From Paenibacillus eucommiae (GTDB lineage: Bacteria > Bacillota > Bacilli > Paenibacillales > NBRC-103111): a stretch of DNA of 64,000 bases. The notes beneath the pieces are model-generated. The model was not told where the DNA came from and made no database searches. It saw nothing but the letters and a program-made list of their open reading frames with translations. Below, piece by piece: positions 51,348-59,550 of this stretch; the first letter of the stretch is position 1; each line of letters begins with the position of its first letter. The stretch covers positions 35,892-99,891 of the forward strand of contig NZ_JAGGLB010000034.1 in NCBI RefSeq assembly GCF_017874215.1. The letters run 5' to 3'. Made by a program: the position numbers and the translations under genes.

Positions 51348-52331
51348 ATGGACAGATCAAAAGCGATTCTGACGTTGTTGGCAGTCAATATACTGGCTGT
51401 TCTGTACATCGGCTACACGATCAATGCCGCGATTCTCAACAATGGCAATAAGACAAAGGCGGAATTTCAAAGTATGCAACAGCAGGTGCAGTTGCTGGAG
51501 AACCAGATCTTAAACGGTATCAGCCGCGAGCTGGCTGCCCGGGCCGACAAGGTGGAGAGGCTCGACTATACATTAACCGGGGCTGATCTGGCGCAGAAGA
51601 ACGCGAAGGTCACTTTACAGGTTGCGTTGAAAGAAGTAACTTCCTCTGCAGTCATTGCGGTGTCTTTGCGCAGCGACGGGCAAGATCAGCCGCTGGAAGC
51701 GGTGCTGGAGCATCAGGGAGGCATGCAGTACGGAGCAGAACTGGAACTGTCGCTGGAGCACAACTACGAGCTGACCGTGTGGGAGCGGGGTGACGCGGGG
51801 CAGAAGCAACTAAACGCCGATTCGCGCCGGCTGCCGCTATTCGACGATGTGTACCGTAATAGAATGATCAGTCCGAGCACGGGCACCGGGATTTCAAATG
51901 AACGGTTAAATGCGGAATTTTCTTTTTTATTGAAGGATTTAGGGATTCCGGGAACACAGCTGGAGACGGCGCTGCTCCGAATCAACAGAGGCGATAAGCT
52001 TTATGACGAGATCGATGTGACTCAGCAAGCGACGCCGCGCTCAGATGGGTATGCGGGGATTGAAGAGTATTACAAGGTAGCTCGAGCATCCGGTCAAATC
52101 GATAATTCCGTGACGTTGGAGCAGTTTGCCCACGATAGCGACTTTGATCCCTTTCAGATGGTTTCCATCGAAAAGGCTGGCGAGACATTAGCAAACGCAC
52201 GGTACTCGTTGTATTACACGATCAATTTTAACAAAGATTATCCGGAACTGAAGCTCACCCGCGATTCGGCCGGACAGCTTTCCTTCCAGTGGGTACTGCG
52301 CTTTAAGGACGGGTATGAGTATTTGAATTAA
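51348..52331 (+). CDS. membrane-anchored protein of unknown function
   Basis: 327 residues. One N-terminal hydrophobic anchor (AILTLLAVNILAVLYIGYTI), then a short coiled coil (SMQQQVQLLENQILNG) and an extracytoplasmic region with beta-rich repeats (LTGADLAQKNAKVTLQVALK, RDSAGQLSFQWVLRFKDGYE). ATG 51348 with AAGGGAGG. No family recognised; layout resembles surface-exposed hypothetical proteins of Paenibacillus. The 160 bp before it keep a scrap of a lost gene (LWDKVKAKGLTLTGSF). Confidence 0.72.
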   Translation: MDRSKAILTLLAVNILAVLYIGYTINAAILNNGNKTKAEFQSMQQQVQLLENQILNGISRELAARADKVERLDYTLTGADLAQKNAKVTLQVALKEVTSSAVIAVSLRSDGQDQPLEAVLEHQGGMQYGAELELSLEHNYELTVWERGDAGQKQLNADSRRLPLFDDVYRNRMISPSTGTGISNERLNAEFSFLLKDLGIPGTQLETALLRINRGDKLYDEIDVTQQATPRSDGYAGIEEYYKVARASGQIDNSVTLEQFAHDSDFDPFQMVSIEKAGETLANARYSLYYTINFNKDYPELKLTRDSAGQLSFQWVLRFKDGYEYLN

Positions 52332-52344
52332 ATGGACTGGCTGC

Positions 52345-52392
52345 GTTGCCGGCTGCTAGGGGATATTGTCCCGGGCGGCTGGTTTACGTTTG
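52345..52392 (+). terminator. probable terminator
   Basis: GC-rich imperfect hairpin (GCCGGCTGCTAGGGGA with GTCCCGGGCGGCTGG) 13 bases after the stop of the anchored protein, ending in TTT. Confidence 0.5.
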
Positions 52393-52496
52393 CTTGATAG
52401 GAAATAAAAAAATATTTACTTCCTTTGTCGATTTGACCATTGTTCATTCGTCGTATTCATGTAAGGACAAATTCAAGTGGAAAGGTCGTTAATATT

Positions 52497-52892
52497 ATGG
52501 GAGCACAAATTCACTCTTATTTGATGTCGGAGGATGCAAGAGGTCAGGCGAATTTTTACGTGGAGTCACTTGGTGGCGAAGTTCAGTTTCTTACTACATT
52601 CGGTGAGACACCAGGAACACCCGAGGCGATGAAGGAAAAAGTCATGCATTTGGCTTTGACAGTGGCGGGCACGAATACGTTAATGATGTCCGATTCATTC
52701 GAGCCGGTTTCGTATAACCGAAGTATCAGTATTTCCTTGAGCTATGACGATGTGTCAGAAGCCAGTACGGCATATGCCAAGTTAAGCGAGGGCGGCGAAA
52801 GCAAGTATCCTTTCGCTCTTCAGCCATGGGGTGCTTATTATGGAGAAGTCATAGATAAATTCGGTGTAACATGGATGATTACCAAACAGTAA
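52497..52892 (+). CDS. VOC-family (PhnB-like) protein
   Basis: 131 residues, same PhnB-type VOC fold as the gene at 16,878: HSYLMSEDARGQANFYVESL, VMHLALTVAGTNTLMMSD, and YYGEVIDKFGVTWMI at the C-terminus. I chose ATG 52497 (GGAAAGG eleven bases upstream); upstream in-frame starts lack sites. Function unknown. Confidence 0.85.
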   Translation: MGAQIHSYLMSEDARGQANFYVESLGGEVQFLTTFGETPGTPEAMKEKVMHLALTVAGTNTLMMSDSFEPVSYNRSISISLSYDDVSEASTAYAKLSEGGESKYPFALQPWGAYYGEVIDKFGVTWMITKQ

Positions 52893-52987
52893 GAGCTTTC
52901 GGAAGATTTGTTCGGAAGTCCCGTGGAATGAAAATTGTGTGAGCGCAAGACGTCAGCAACTGCTGAAAATAGCAGGAAATCCACTAA

Positions 52988-53026
52988 CAAAACACCGCAA
53001 CCCTGTCATTCGGATTGCGGTGCTTT
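52988..53026. terminator. bidirectional terminator
   Basis: AACACCGCAA..TTGCGGTGCTTTT: stem with T run on the plus strand and AAAACACC (T run on minus strand) on the other, between the converging VOC and DUF4259 genes. Confidence 0.85.
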
Positions 53027-53047
53027 TGTTCTCGTTCAAGCATCCTT

Positions 53048-53473
53048 CTATCGTTCTTGTGCAAGATGTGCGTCCAATTTCTCCATCAACTGCAGCACAT
53101 GCGCTCGCCATTCGTCCCAACTTGGCGTTTCCTGCCACAGCTCTGCCAAATCCCGCTCGGGGTCCCCATCCTCAATGTCATTCCAAATATCCTTCAGATG
53201 CTGCAGCAAAGCGTCAAGCGCGGCATGATCAGCCGTGAACGCTTGTACTTGCTTTAAGGAGCGTTCTTCGTACTCCCAACCACCATTCTCCTGAAATTCG
53301 ATATACAGCTCCGCGAGGCCCAGCGCTGTTTCGTCATAGAGGAAATCGTCCGCTCTGAGCTTCACCATCAACTCAGCCAAATCCACCGTTTCACAAGGAA
53401 GCAGTTCCTCTATCGCTGACAATAGATCCAACCCTTCATCACTTTCCAACGCTTTGATTCCCCATGCTCCCAT
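53048..53473 (-). CDS. DUF4259 family protein
   Basis: 141-residue acidic protein with the family's N-terminal signature MGAWGIKALESDEGLDLL and a helical body (LAELYIEFQENGGWEYEERS, LLQHLKDIWNDIEDGDPERD). ATG 53473 is preceded by AGGAGGGC. Cytoplasmic; function unknown. Minus-strand gene between plus-strand units. Confidence 0.85.
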   Translation of the reverse strand: MGAWGIKALESDEGLDLLSAIEELLPCETVDLAELMVKLRADDFLYDETALGLAELYIEFQENGGWEYEERSLKQVQAFTADHAALDALLQHLKDIWNDIEDGDPERDLAELWQETPSWDEWRAHVLQLMEKLDAHLAQER

Positions 53474-53540
53474 TTGATGCCCTCCTGTCACTGTCATTCT
53501 CTTTCATTATATGGAGCGTGTCCAATGCGCGTCAAATGTT

Positions 53541-53576
53541 ACCGGGACTCCTTTTATTAAACTAAAGGGCAGGATA
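53541..53576 (+). repeat. family C element, degenerate core ACTAAAGGGCAGG
   Basis: GGACTCCTTTTATTAAACTAAAGGGCAGGATA: only the right side of the hairpin (CTCCTTTTATTAA) and a core with one change. Downstream TGGTATTATTAAAATG (about 53,588) matches the extended -10 found after the core at 40.67 kb. Confidence 0.7.
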
Positions 53577-53653
53577 ATTCCAATATGTGGTATTATTAAA
53601 ATGCGGTACTTCGTTCTTGATTAATAACTATTCATATAAGGGAGCTGTCGTTA

Positions 53654-54547
53654 GTGAGAACCCTAACAGTTGCGACTATTCAACACAATAGCACTGTACC
53701 CGATCAAAAACTGAATACGGAGATTGGGCTACGGTATATAAGAGAAGCGAAAATGCTCGGAGCAGACATCGTCTTATTTCCTGAGTGTTGGATCACGGCA
53801 TATGCCTTTCCGGATATTGTTGAAACGAAGCTGCCTCAAACAGAGATCGAAAATCATCCTGATTTCAAAGCATGGTATGATGCGGCTTTAGATGATAACA
53901 GTTCACCGATAAAAGAATTTCAGGATATTGCGAAAGAGTTGTCCATTGGAATCGTGATAACAAGTTTTACAAAAGGAACAAAACGACCTCAAAATTCGGC
54001 GTTTGTAATTGACAGGAGCGGAGCTATTCTATTGAAGTATAGTAAAGTACATACCTGTGATTTTGATGCAGAGAGAATGCTGGAGAGCGGTACGGAATTT
54101 AAGGTTTGCGATTTTGATGGTGTCAAGATCGGTATAATGATTTGTTACGACAGAGAGTATCCTGAAAGCGCTAGAATACTTATGTTAAAGGGGGCAGAAA
54201 TCATTTTGGTTCCCAATGATTGTGGGACCATGAAACCAAGATTACAGGCGCTTTCTACAAGAGCATATGAAAACATGGTTGGTATAGCCATGGCAAATCC
54301 TCCAGGCGAGAACGCAGGATGTTCCTGTGCATTTAGTCCGGTAATTTGGGATCACAATGGTAAATCAGTCGATAACACGATACTGGTAGCAGACGAGATG
54401 ACAGAGGGTATATTCATCGCAAAATTTGATTTAGATGAACTGCGAAGCTATCGGGGTAATGAAATGATGGGAAATACGTTTCGGAAAGTACATGCATATA
54501 AAGATTTATTGAGTGATAAGGTAGAAGAACCTTTTATACGGACGTAA
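53654..54547 (+). CDS. carbon-nitrogen hydrolase (nitrilase superfamily)
   Basis: 297 residues. Catalytic triad: Glu44 in LFPECW, Lys131 in YSKVHTCDFD, Cys164 in IMICYDREYPES. Length is typical for an amidase/N-carbamoylase-type member. GTG 53654 with AGGGAGC upstream. Hydrolyses a C-N bond of an amide or carbamoyl compound; the substrate cannot be named. Single gene bounded by family C elements. Confidence 0.92.
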   Translation: MRTLTVATIQHNSTVPDQKLNTEIGLRYIREAKMLGADIVLFPECWITAYAFPDIVETKLPQTEIENHPDFKAWYDAALDDNSSPIKEFQDIAKELSIGIVITSFTKGTKRPQNSAFVIDRSGAILLKYSKVHTCDFDAERMLESGTEFKVCDFDGVKIGIMICYDREYPESARILMLKGAEIILVPNDCGTMKPRLQALSTRAYENMVGIAMANPPGENAGCSCAFSPVIWDHNGKSVDNTILVADEMTEGIFIAKFDLDELRSYRGNEMMGNTFRKVHAYKDLLSDKVEEPFIRT

Positions 54548-54621
54548 TCATAAATTGAAGGTAAATGGTTCACCATTATTATTCAGCTAATTGGGAACGA
54601 GAACTGAATAAACACCTAGGA

Positions 54622-54666
54622 CGAGACTGCCGACATGAACGGCAGTCTCGTTAACCTAACGGGCAG
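54622..54666 (+). repeat. family C element: terminator hairpin plus core
   Basis: CGAGACTGCCG-ACATGAA-CGGCAGTCTCG stem (54,622-54,650) followed at once by TTAACCTAACGGGCAG. The hairpin sequence differs from the common GGAGC type but occupies the same place. Confidence 0.85.
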
Positions 54667-54758
54667 TTTACAATATCAGTGACTGGAACTTTTTGGGGCT
54701 AAAATTCGTCATTATGGACAGTATAGTCACTACTAAAAATGGAAAGAAGGCTGACAAC

Positions 54759-55247
54759 ATGGGAATGCGTGGATATTACTTTGCTATGGATGACAACCTG
54801 GTGAAGCAAATCGCAGCAGGCGACATTGCATTGAAGAGTTTGAAGATAGACGATTATCCCGGACTGGACATTGATAGATCCTGGGAGGCGATTCACTACT
54901 TGCTTTGTGGAGATATTTCCGATGGAGAGCCGCCTCTTGGCTATGTTGTTCCGCTGACGTCAGACAAAGGTATCGATTTTGGCTCATTCGGGGCGTTTTC
55001 CTTACGCGCCGAGCAAGTTGCAGAAGCGCTTCAGGCTATGTCTGAACTGGATGAAGCGCAGCTCCGCTTGCGGTATGATTTCCGGGCCATGGTCAAGGAC
55101 GAGGTATATCCTCTTGAGCCTGGCACTGTTTCTGACGAGGATGAGGACGAGTTCTTTTCCTATATGCTTCAGCATTTTAGCAAAATCCGGCGTTTCTGCA
55201 GCCAAACTGTAGCCGAGGGCAAAGGTCTCATTTTTTATATTTTCTGA
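54759..55247 (+). CDS. DUF1877 (YfbM-like) protein
   Basis: 162 residues with the family start MGMRGYYFAMDDNLVKQI, IDRSWEAIHYLLCGDISDGE and the C-terminal FFSYMLQHFSKIRRFCSQTV. I chose ATG 54759 (AAGAAGG eight bases upstream); the frame is open further upstream. Cytoplasmic, function unknown. Single gene behind a family C element. Confidence 0.88.
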   Translation: MGMRGYYFAMDDNLVKQIAAGDIALKSLKIDDYPGLDIDRSWEAIHYLLCGDISDGEPPLGYVVPLTSDKGIDFGSFGAFSLRAEQVAEALQAMSELDEAQLRLRYDFRAMVKDEVYPLEPGTVSDEDEDEFFSYMLQHFSKIRRFCSQTVAEGKGLIFYIF

Positions 55248-55336
55248 TTCCAATAATTTGAATCATCGCAAGCGGCAAAAAAATCATTACATAGGCTCAT
55301 GGGATTCCCCGCCTAACTTCATATGGTTGGACATAA

Positions 55337-55371
55337 GAAACGACCCCGAGCTTAGCTAAGGTTCGGGGTCG
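55337..55371. terminator. terminator hairpin
   Basis: ACGACCCCGA..TCGGGGTCGT stem between the converging DUF1877 gene and aldolase remnant; T run on the plus side (GAAACTTTTA). Confidence 0.75.
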
Positions 55372-55383
55372 TGAAACTTTTAT

Positions 55384-55765
55384 TTAATGGAGGCTTCATA
55401 AATGTATTGAATGGATTTGGAAAGCACCCCGTTGAACTCACCATCGGTTGCCCGGCGGTGAGATCCTGCGATAAAGCACGTGAGAAGCTCGCGATCAATC
55501 CGTGATTTTGTGCCAGCTTTTCGTTTGCTTCCGCTTGCGAATAGCCGCCTGACAAAACGACAATGCGTACAACGTGCGGGTCCTTCATCAGATCATTGCA
55601 GAAACTGTTTTCCGTCGGTATGGAAAGTTTAAGCATGACCTTCGCGTCTTTTTCGAGGGTTGATAATTGAGCGGAAATTTCGTCCTTCAACAGTTTTCCG
55701 ATGCTACCTTATCCGCGCTGTAAATATCCACTTCCGACTCAATGATCGGAACCAGTCTGCCGCAG
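55384..55765 (-). pseudogene. class I fructose-bisphosphate aldolase remnant
   Basis: Minus-strand pieces match bacillar class I FBA: LVPIIESEVDIYSADK upstream, then after a frameshift KDAKVMLKLSIPTEN, VVRIVVLSGGYSQAEANEKL and QNHGLIASFSRALSQDL. The N-terminal half is missing: the sequence stops exactly where the right half of a family C hairpin begins (55,760). The C-terminal ~20 residues are also scrambled. Confidence 0.8.
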
Positions 55766-55796
55766 CTCCTTTTTCATTTATTAAGCTTACGGGCAG
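55760..55796 (+). repeat. family C element, right half only
   Basis: GCCGCAGCTCCTTTTTCATT then TATTAAGCTTACGGGCAG: the right arm of the standard hairpin and the core, with the left arm (GGAGCTTGCATT) replaced by aldolase sequence. The breakpoint is at the hairpin loop. Confidence 0.85.
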
Positions 55797-55847
55797 TTAA
55801 ATGCGACAATATATAGTAAAATTATCCATAAGAGATGAGGTGCTTTT

Positions 55848-56174
55848 ATCAAGAAAAGAAATGCTTTCCTAATAGTTGCCTTATTGTTGTTTGTGATGGT
55901 TTATACAGCTCCGAATACTCAAGATTATAATATTTACCTCCATAAGGTCCATGGCATTGATTGCGATAGTAGCACAAGCTCCAATTGCTTTCACACCATA
56001 AATGACTTGAAGTCGGCACATACCACTCATCTACTTATTTTTATGACAGCAGAAACCCATATATTTGGAGAAGAAGACAATAAAATAAGAGTATTAGGTA
56101 TTATTAATCACTTCTTTATAATAGAAAATAGTCTTCATCCTCAATCAGATGATAACATAGTTCAAGAATTATAA
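55848..56174 (+). CDS. DUF4359-like small exported protein, odd start codon
   Basis: About 108 residues: a basic N-terminus and hydrophobic segment (KKRNAFLIVALLLFVMVYTA), then an extracytoplasmic part with NTQDYNIYLHK, a CDSSTSSNC pair of Cys, and RVLGIINHFFII. It resembles DUF4359-type proteins. GAGGTG at 55,838-55,842 is followed after five bases by ATC, which sits where the start codon should be; no ATG/GTG/TTG exists between it and the hydrophobic segment. Either a rare ATC start or a mutated ATG. Single gene behind a family C core. Confidence 0.6.
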   Translation: MKKRNAFLIVALLLFVMVYTAPNTQDYNIYLHKVHGIDCDSSTSSNCFHTINDLKSAHTTHLLIFMTAETHIFGEEDNKIRVLGIINHFFIIENSLHPQSDDNIVQEL

Positions 56175-56533
56175 AACTTATAGTGATCAAATACCGACTA
56201 ATCCTACTAGCTGGTCATTAAATAAAATCGTATACGAATTAAATGACGAAGTAGAACTAAAACATATTGCGATTAATGGTTTTACGATAACAAGCCTGGG
56301 AGAAAAGTATCCAGGAGTTGAACGCTTTGAATGTATTATTTCAGTGAACCTTCCACTAGAAGCCGAATGAAGTTAAAAAGGAAATCGGACCAGACTTATT
56401 AAGAGTGTTTATGAGTCCTACTAAGAATGAAAAACTATGTGAAGTTGTTTTAACGGCTAGAGAAATATATAAGAATTACATCGAGAAGTTAAAGTGGCTT
56501 ATGCAAAAAAAGAGACACTACGCAATCTATTAG
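56174..56533 (+). pseudogene. unrecognised gene, frameshifted
   Basis: Protein-like reading (NPTSWSLNKIVYELNDEVEL, GFTITSLGEKYPGVERFECI) ends at TGA near 56,370. In a second frame it continues EVKKEIGPDLLRVFMSPTKN, KLCEVVLTAREIYKNYIEKL. One frameshift splits it and there is no start codon. Family not recognised. Confidence 0.55.
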
Positions 56534-56712
56534 AGCTTTATATGTACGAGTTGAGTTCTTATCCGATTAATATCCACCTAAATGGTGGCTTTTTTAATTT
56601 ACCGGAACATATTCTTGTCATTTCTCCTTGTCAAGATTATAGACCGATTGCCGACAAAAGAACAACAGTATTCAAACGTTGTATTGTTATCAAGAAAATC
56701 ATTATTAATTAG
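56494..56712 (+). pseudogene. GNAT acetyltransferase N-terminal remnant
   Basis: YAKKETLRNLLELYMYELSS is a common start of GNATs in bacilli (the helix before a DINEHG-type loop). It departs after ~30 residues and lacks the acetyl-CoA site. It overlaps the end of the previous broken gene, so this is a remnant junction. Confidence 0.55.
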
Positions 56713-56716
56713 TATA

Positions 56717-57388
56717 CTATTTGATATTAACACCTGCACTTGCATAACCTACAACGGTATTCAAAAGCGTAGTTCCTGCCGCTGTTGCTGAAAATACCAT
56801 CAATAAACGGTCACCTTCGGATACAGAAATATCCAAATCGGAATTTGTCCCCCTGCTGCTGGCGCCAATCGCAATTGGACCCGGGATAGGTGGGGCTAGT
56901 GTTACAATGGCACCTGGAATTGGACTAAAGATGTTGGTTGTTGTTTCAGTGAATAATTGAGCTGTGATGGTTATAGTGGTTGTTGCAATATCCAGTGCTA
57001 CTGCTGCGCTAAAAAATCCAGAAATAGATTTTATCGTTCCATCGCGGGGGACTGAAAATGCCATATTAAGAAGCGTTCCAGCAGCTCCTGTGAGATTTAT
57101 CACCCCACCTGCCAGTGCGATATTGGAAGCAGAATTTCCGAAGCCGATGAGCCCCGTAGTTCCAACTAATCCAGTCGCTAGGGTAGTCAATGTAACTGGA
57201 AGTCCAGATGCATAAGGAATTATCGCACCAGGACCTGCATCGCCTTCTCTACCTCTTCTGCCCCGGGAACCTCTTGGGCCCTGAGTTCCTCTAAGCCCTC
57301 TAAGCCCTCTAAGCCCTTGTGGAGCTTTCACACAAACTTTTGGTGAAGGACAAGTCACCTTCACTACTTTCTTCTTTGGACAACTCAT
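56717..57388 (-). CDS. collagen-like exosporium-type protein (BclA/BclB-like)
   Basis: 223 residues. The N-terminal ~22 residues are basic with Cys (MSCPKKKVVKVTCPSPKVCV), followed by a short collagen-like Gly-X-Y run (LRGLRGLRGTQGPRGSRG.. to GDAGPGA, ~27-53) and a C-terminal beta-rich trimer-forming domain with many Thr/Ala/Gly (NLTGAAGTLLNMAFSVPRDG, SDLDISVSEGDRLLMVFSAT) as in BclB. ATG 57388 with GGAGGTG upstream. Likely a spore surface or exosporium filament protein; two other minus-strand genes beside it also suit sporulation. Confidence 0.85.
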   Translation of the reverse strand: MSCPKKKVVKVTCPSPKVCVKAPQGLRGLRGLRGTQGPRGSRGRRGREGDAGPGAIIPYASGLPVTLTTLATGLVGTTGLIGFGNSASNIALAGGVINLTGAAGTLLNMAFSVPRDGTIKSISGFFSAAVALDIATTTITITAQLFTETTTNIFSPIPGAIVTLAPPIPGPIAIGASSRGTNSDLDISVSEGDRLLMVFSATAAGTTLLNTVVGYASAGVNIK

Positions 57389-57586
57389 AAATGAACACCT
57401 CCGATTTAGTATGCTCTATCTTATGAATTGTCTCTTATTATAGATTGGACTTGCATCTCATTTTTAATAGACTTCAAACTATTTTATGGAAAATAGTTTT
57501 GAATGGTTTTTAAAGTTATGACGGCGATCTAATAAGCCCATTTTTACGTATTAGAATTTTGATAATTGAAGGATGAAACCAAAATA

Positions 57587-57624
57587 GCACATGGAACCTT
57601 TACATGCTTAGGTCCATGTGCTGC
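57587..57624 (-). terminator. terminator of the WGxxGxxG gene
   Basis: AGCACATGG..CCATGTGCT stem read on the minus strand, with TATTTTGG after it, 23 bases beyond the stop of the 57,647 gene. Confidence 0.8.
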
Positions 57625-57646
57625 TTTATGTGGTGGTGCAGTTGTT

Positions 57647-57937
57647 TTAAGTTCTTTCCCTATCTCGGCTTCGCAGTCCAGCCAATCCAACTAGTCCGAG
57701 AAGTCCAAGCCAACCCCAGTTATTTCCCCTATTATCAGTTGCGTTGGTCCTGTAATTATTATTTGTATTGTTACTACCTGCAGCTGTAGCCCCATTTATG
57801 TTCGTTGAGCTGACGCTTTGCACTCCTGAATATGAAGTCGGGTGTTCCATATCCATTTGATTTTGATTCGCAAAAGCCGGTACTGAAAGGATAACAGCCA
57901 AGATGATTGTTATCAAAAGTGAAATAGTTTTTTTCAT
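57647..57937 (-). CDS. WGxxGxxG-type small secreted protein
   Basis: 96 residues. Signal peptide (KKTISLLITIILAVILSVPAFA), Asn/Ser/Thr-rich low-complexity middle (NNTNNNYRTNATDN) and the C-terminal WGWLGLLGLVGLAGLRSRDR, the mark of the WGxxGxxG family seen in Firmicutes. The Gly/Leu helix plus basic tail looks like a sorting or membrane anchor. Function unknown. ATG 57937 with GGAGGCC. Confidence 0.85.
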   Translation of the reverse strand: MKKTISLLITIILAVILSVPAFANQNQMDMEHPTSYSGVQSVSSTNINGATAAGSNNTNNNYRTNATDNRGNNWGWLGLLGLVGLAGLRSRDRERT

Positions 57938-57958
57938 TTAATGGCCTCCATTTTTTAT

Positions 57959-58477
57959 TTAAGCTTTCACTAATTCCGGTGTTTTGATTTGAAGAGGGGG
58001 CGGGATAAGCCAGCCTTTTTCCTTATTCATTTTTAATATACGAAGGCCCATCGCGGTTTTTGCGAGATGATATTTGGCAAATAGGGCACCGATATCTACA
58101 CGCACGGATGAACCCATCACTTGGCTGCAAGTCACAAGTCCGATTGAATTATCCGCGGATATGGCTGCCGCGATCTCCGGATCACTGAATCTTGCTCCAA
58201 CAGGAATATCTTCTAATTTTGCTTTCGGCTTATCGGGGAGCGCTGGTGCTGGAATAACACCATTATCTTTAAGCAGTGTGTCGCACTCTTTCTCTTCTTG
58301 TTTCGCCTCATTGATCATGTCTTCAACCAAATTCTTCAAATCCTTATCACCGGTATGGTTGAGATAAGACTGATAACAAGAAATAGCGCTTTTCACTGCC
58401 AACGAATAACTCCACACATTAAATATTTCGCCGTAATGCATTGGCTCGTCCTTTGGATTACCACTAAGTATTCCCAC
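57959..58477 (-). CDS. DUF3231 family protein
   Basis: 172 residues, helical, ferritin-like fold family found in spore formers: EPMHYGEIFNVWSYSLAVKS, YQSYLNHTGDKDLKNLVEDM, and the GLRILKMNKEKGWLIPPPLQ C-terminus typical of DUF3231. ATG 58477 with GGAGGA. Next to the WGxxGxxG and collagen-like genes on the same strand; a role in spores is a guess. Confidence 0.87.
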   Translation of the reverse strand: MGILSGNPKDEPMHYGEIFNVWSYSLAVKSAISCYQSYLNHTGDKDLKNLVEDMINEAKQEEKECDTLLKDNGVIPAPALPDKPKAKLEDIPVGARFSDPEIAAAISADNSIGLVTCSQVMGSSVRVDIGALFAKYHLAKTAMGLRILKMNKEKGWLIPPPLQIKTPELVKA

Positions 58478-58570
58478 TAAATGTTTTCCTCCTTTAATAT
58501 ATATTCAATGATAAGATCCCCTCTTTTGGGCTAAGTATTCAATCCACAAAGTTATTTTTTACTTGAAACT

Positions 58571-58605
58571 AAAATAGCCCTCACCTGGGCTGTGAAGGCT
58601 ATTTT
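58571..58605 (-). terminator. terminator after the 53-residue gene
   Basis: AAAATAGCC..GGCTATTTTA stem with T/A runs on both sides, 15 bases beyond the stop of the small minus-strand gene at 58,620. Confidence 0.8.
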
Positions 58606-58619
58606 ATATTTTAAAATCA

Positions 58620-58781
58620 TTAGGCGGTCTCGATTGCTTCAATGGAGTCTGCAATAGTTTCGAACCTCTGGTCCTTGAATCGTTTTTTATTGATTCGGTA
58701 CCCGACGCAGTCATCATCAATATCCGCACCATCACGTACTTGAATATCAACACTGAGATGCGTGTGTACGGTTACCCACAT
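58620..58781 (-). CDS. 53-residue small protein, unrecognised
   Basis: Begins MWVTVHTHLSVDIQ at ATG 58781, eight bases after GAGGGGG, and ends ETIADSIEAIETA with a proper terminator behind it. Acidic/basic mix with a strand-rich start (VTVHTHLSVDIQVRDG). The own ribosome site and terminator suggest a real gene. Possibly phage-derived; no family named. Confidence 0.55.
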   Translation of the reverse strand: MWVTVHTHLSVDIQVRDGADIDDDCVGYRINKKRFKDQRFETIADSIEAIETA

Positions 58782-58946
58782 CAAGATATCCCCCTCAACC
58801 CCATAAAGGGCAAGCACAGTTTATATATTTTATTCAGTCACTCCTAAAGTGTTATCGATGAAATAACGCTTGCTGGAATCCTGCTTTCCTTGCAGCAAGC
58901 CCCAGGTTCATTAAGGTTGAAGCAGTCTACGATCCCATCTATTTAC

Positions 58947-59075
58947 TTATTCCATTGATTCTTTCTCAACATCCGTCAGCTGCCGACCTATGGCCATCTC
59001 CAGCATGATTTGATTCAAGCGCTTCTTCTCCTATAGCAGTCTCGCTAAGTCGCCTTTGATGTAATCCAGCGGCGC
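58947..59075 (-). pseudogene. possible Spo0E-like phosphatase remnant
   Basis: The minus strand reads LDYIKGDLARLL-stop-EKKRLNQIMLEMAIGRQLTD and VEKESME before a stop. Two-helix spacing resembles the small Spo0E aspartyl-phosphate phosphatases, but it has an in-frame TAG, and the family's S-x-x-LD signature is not seen. The rest of 58,782-59,241 shows no gene apart from the family C core at 59,101. Confidence 0.35.
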
Positions 59076-59098
59076 TAATGATTGTGCGTATATCCTCG

Positions 59099-59118
59099 GC
59101 GTTAAGCTAACAGGCAGG
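59099..59118 (+). repeat. family C core, TTAAGCTAACAGGCAG
   Basis: Core with one change (AACAGG) directly joined to the end of the Spo0E-like remnant; no hairpin. The small membrane gene at 59,242 follows. Confidence 0.7.
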
Positions 59119-59241
59119 TTAATGTAGTGGAAAGCCCATGGAAATTTGACAGTAAAGAGCTTCATAAAACATAAATTTTTATACAAAAGTTGTCATTTTA
59201 TACCCAAAATATGGTACATTTGAATTTGGAGGGATACTAAT

Positions 59242-59421
59242 ATGTACATAATCGGACAAATTGTGAATTTTATTTTTTTCTTATCTCCCTGGGCAGTGAT
59301 ATACCTGCTGTATCGTTTTTTAAAAGTGTACGAGTCGAAAAAACGTACAGATGAGGAACTACATCGTAAACTCGATGAATTAAACAAACATATTGCAGAA
59401 ATAAAGGAGAACATGAGTTAA
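59242..59421 (+). CDS. 59-residue single-pass membrane protein
   Basis: Starts ATG 59242 with GGAGGG eight bases upstream. One hydrophobic helix (IVNFIFFLSPWAVIYLLYRF) followed by a charged coiled coil (SKKRTDEELHRKLDELNKHI). The type is common as a small hypothetical protein in bacilli. Too short for most gene finders; single gene between two family C cores. Confidence 0.72.
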   Translation: MYIIGQIVNFIFFLSPWAVIYLLYRFLKVYESKKRTDEELHRKLDELNKHIAEIKENMS

Positions 59422-59435
59422 TTGGAATAGATAGG

Positions 59436-59474
59436 AGACTTTTTTTCTGCAGCAGTCATTGCGCTAACGGGAGA
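59436..59474 (+). repeat. family C core, TTGCGCTAACGGGAG
   Basis: GACTTTTTTTCTGCAGCAG then TCATTGCGCTAACGGGAGAC. T run precedes the core; no clear hairpin. Confidence 0.65.
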
Positions 59475-59489
59475 CTTTAGTTTAAGGAT

Positions 59490-59550
59490 ACAAGGAGCAG
59501 TTTGCCGCGGCAGTTGCTCCTTGTTTTTATTAAGCTAACGGGCACGATAG
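59490..59550 (+). repeat. family C element, complete: hairpin plus core
   Basis: ACAAGGAGCA..TGCTCCTTGTTTTT hairpin (59,490-59,528), then ATTAAGCTAACGGGCACGATAG. The span between this core and the previous one (59,459) holds only the hairpin, so it is a mini-unit without a gene. Confidence 0.85.

Noticed and set aside
52935..53257. Overlapping plus-strand frames opposite the DUF4259 gene
   Set aside because: Cys/Ser-rich antisense frames; the minus-strand gene has the ribosome site and family signature.
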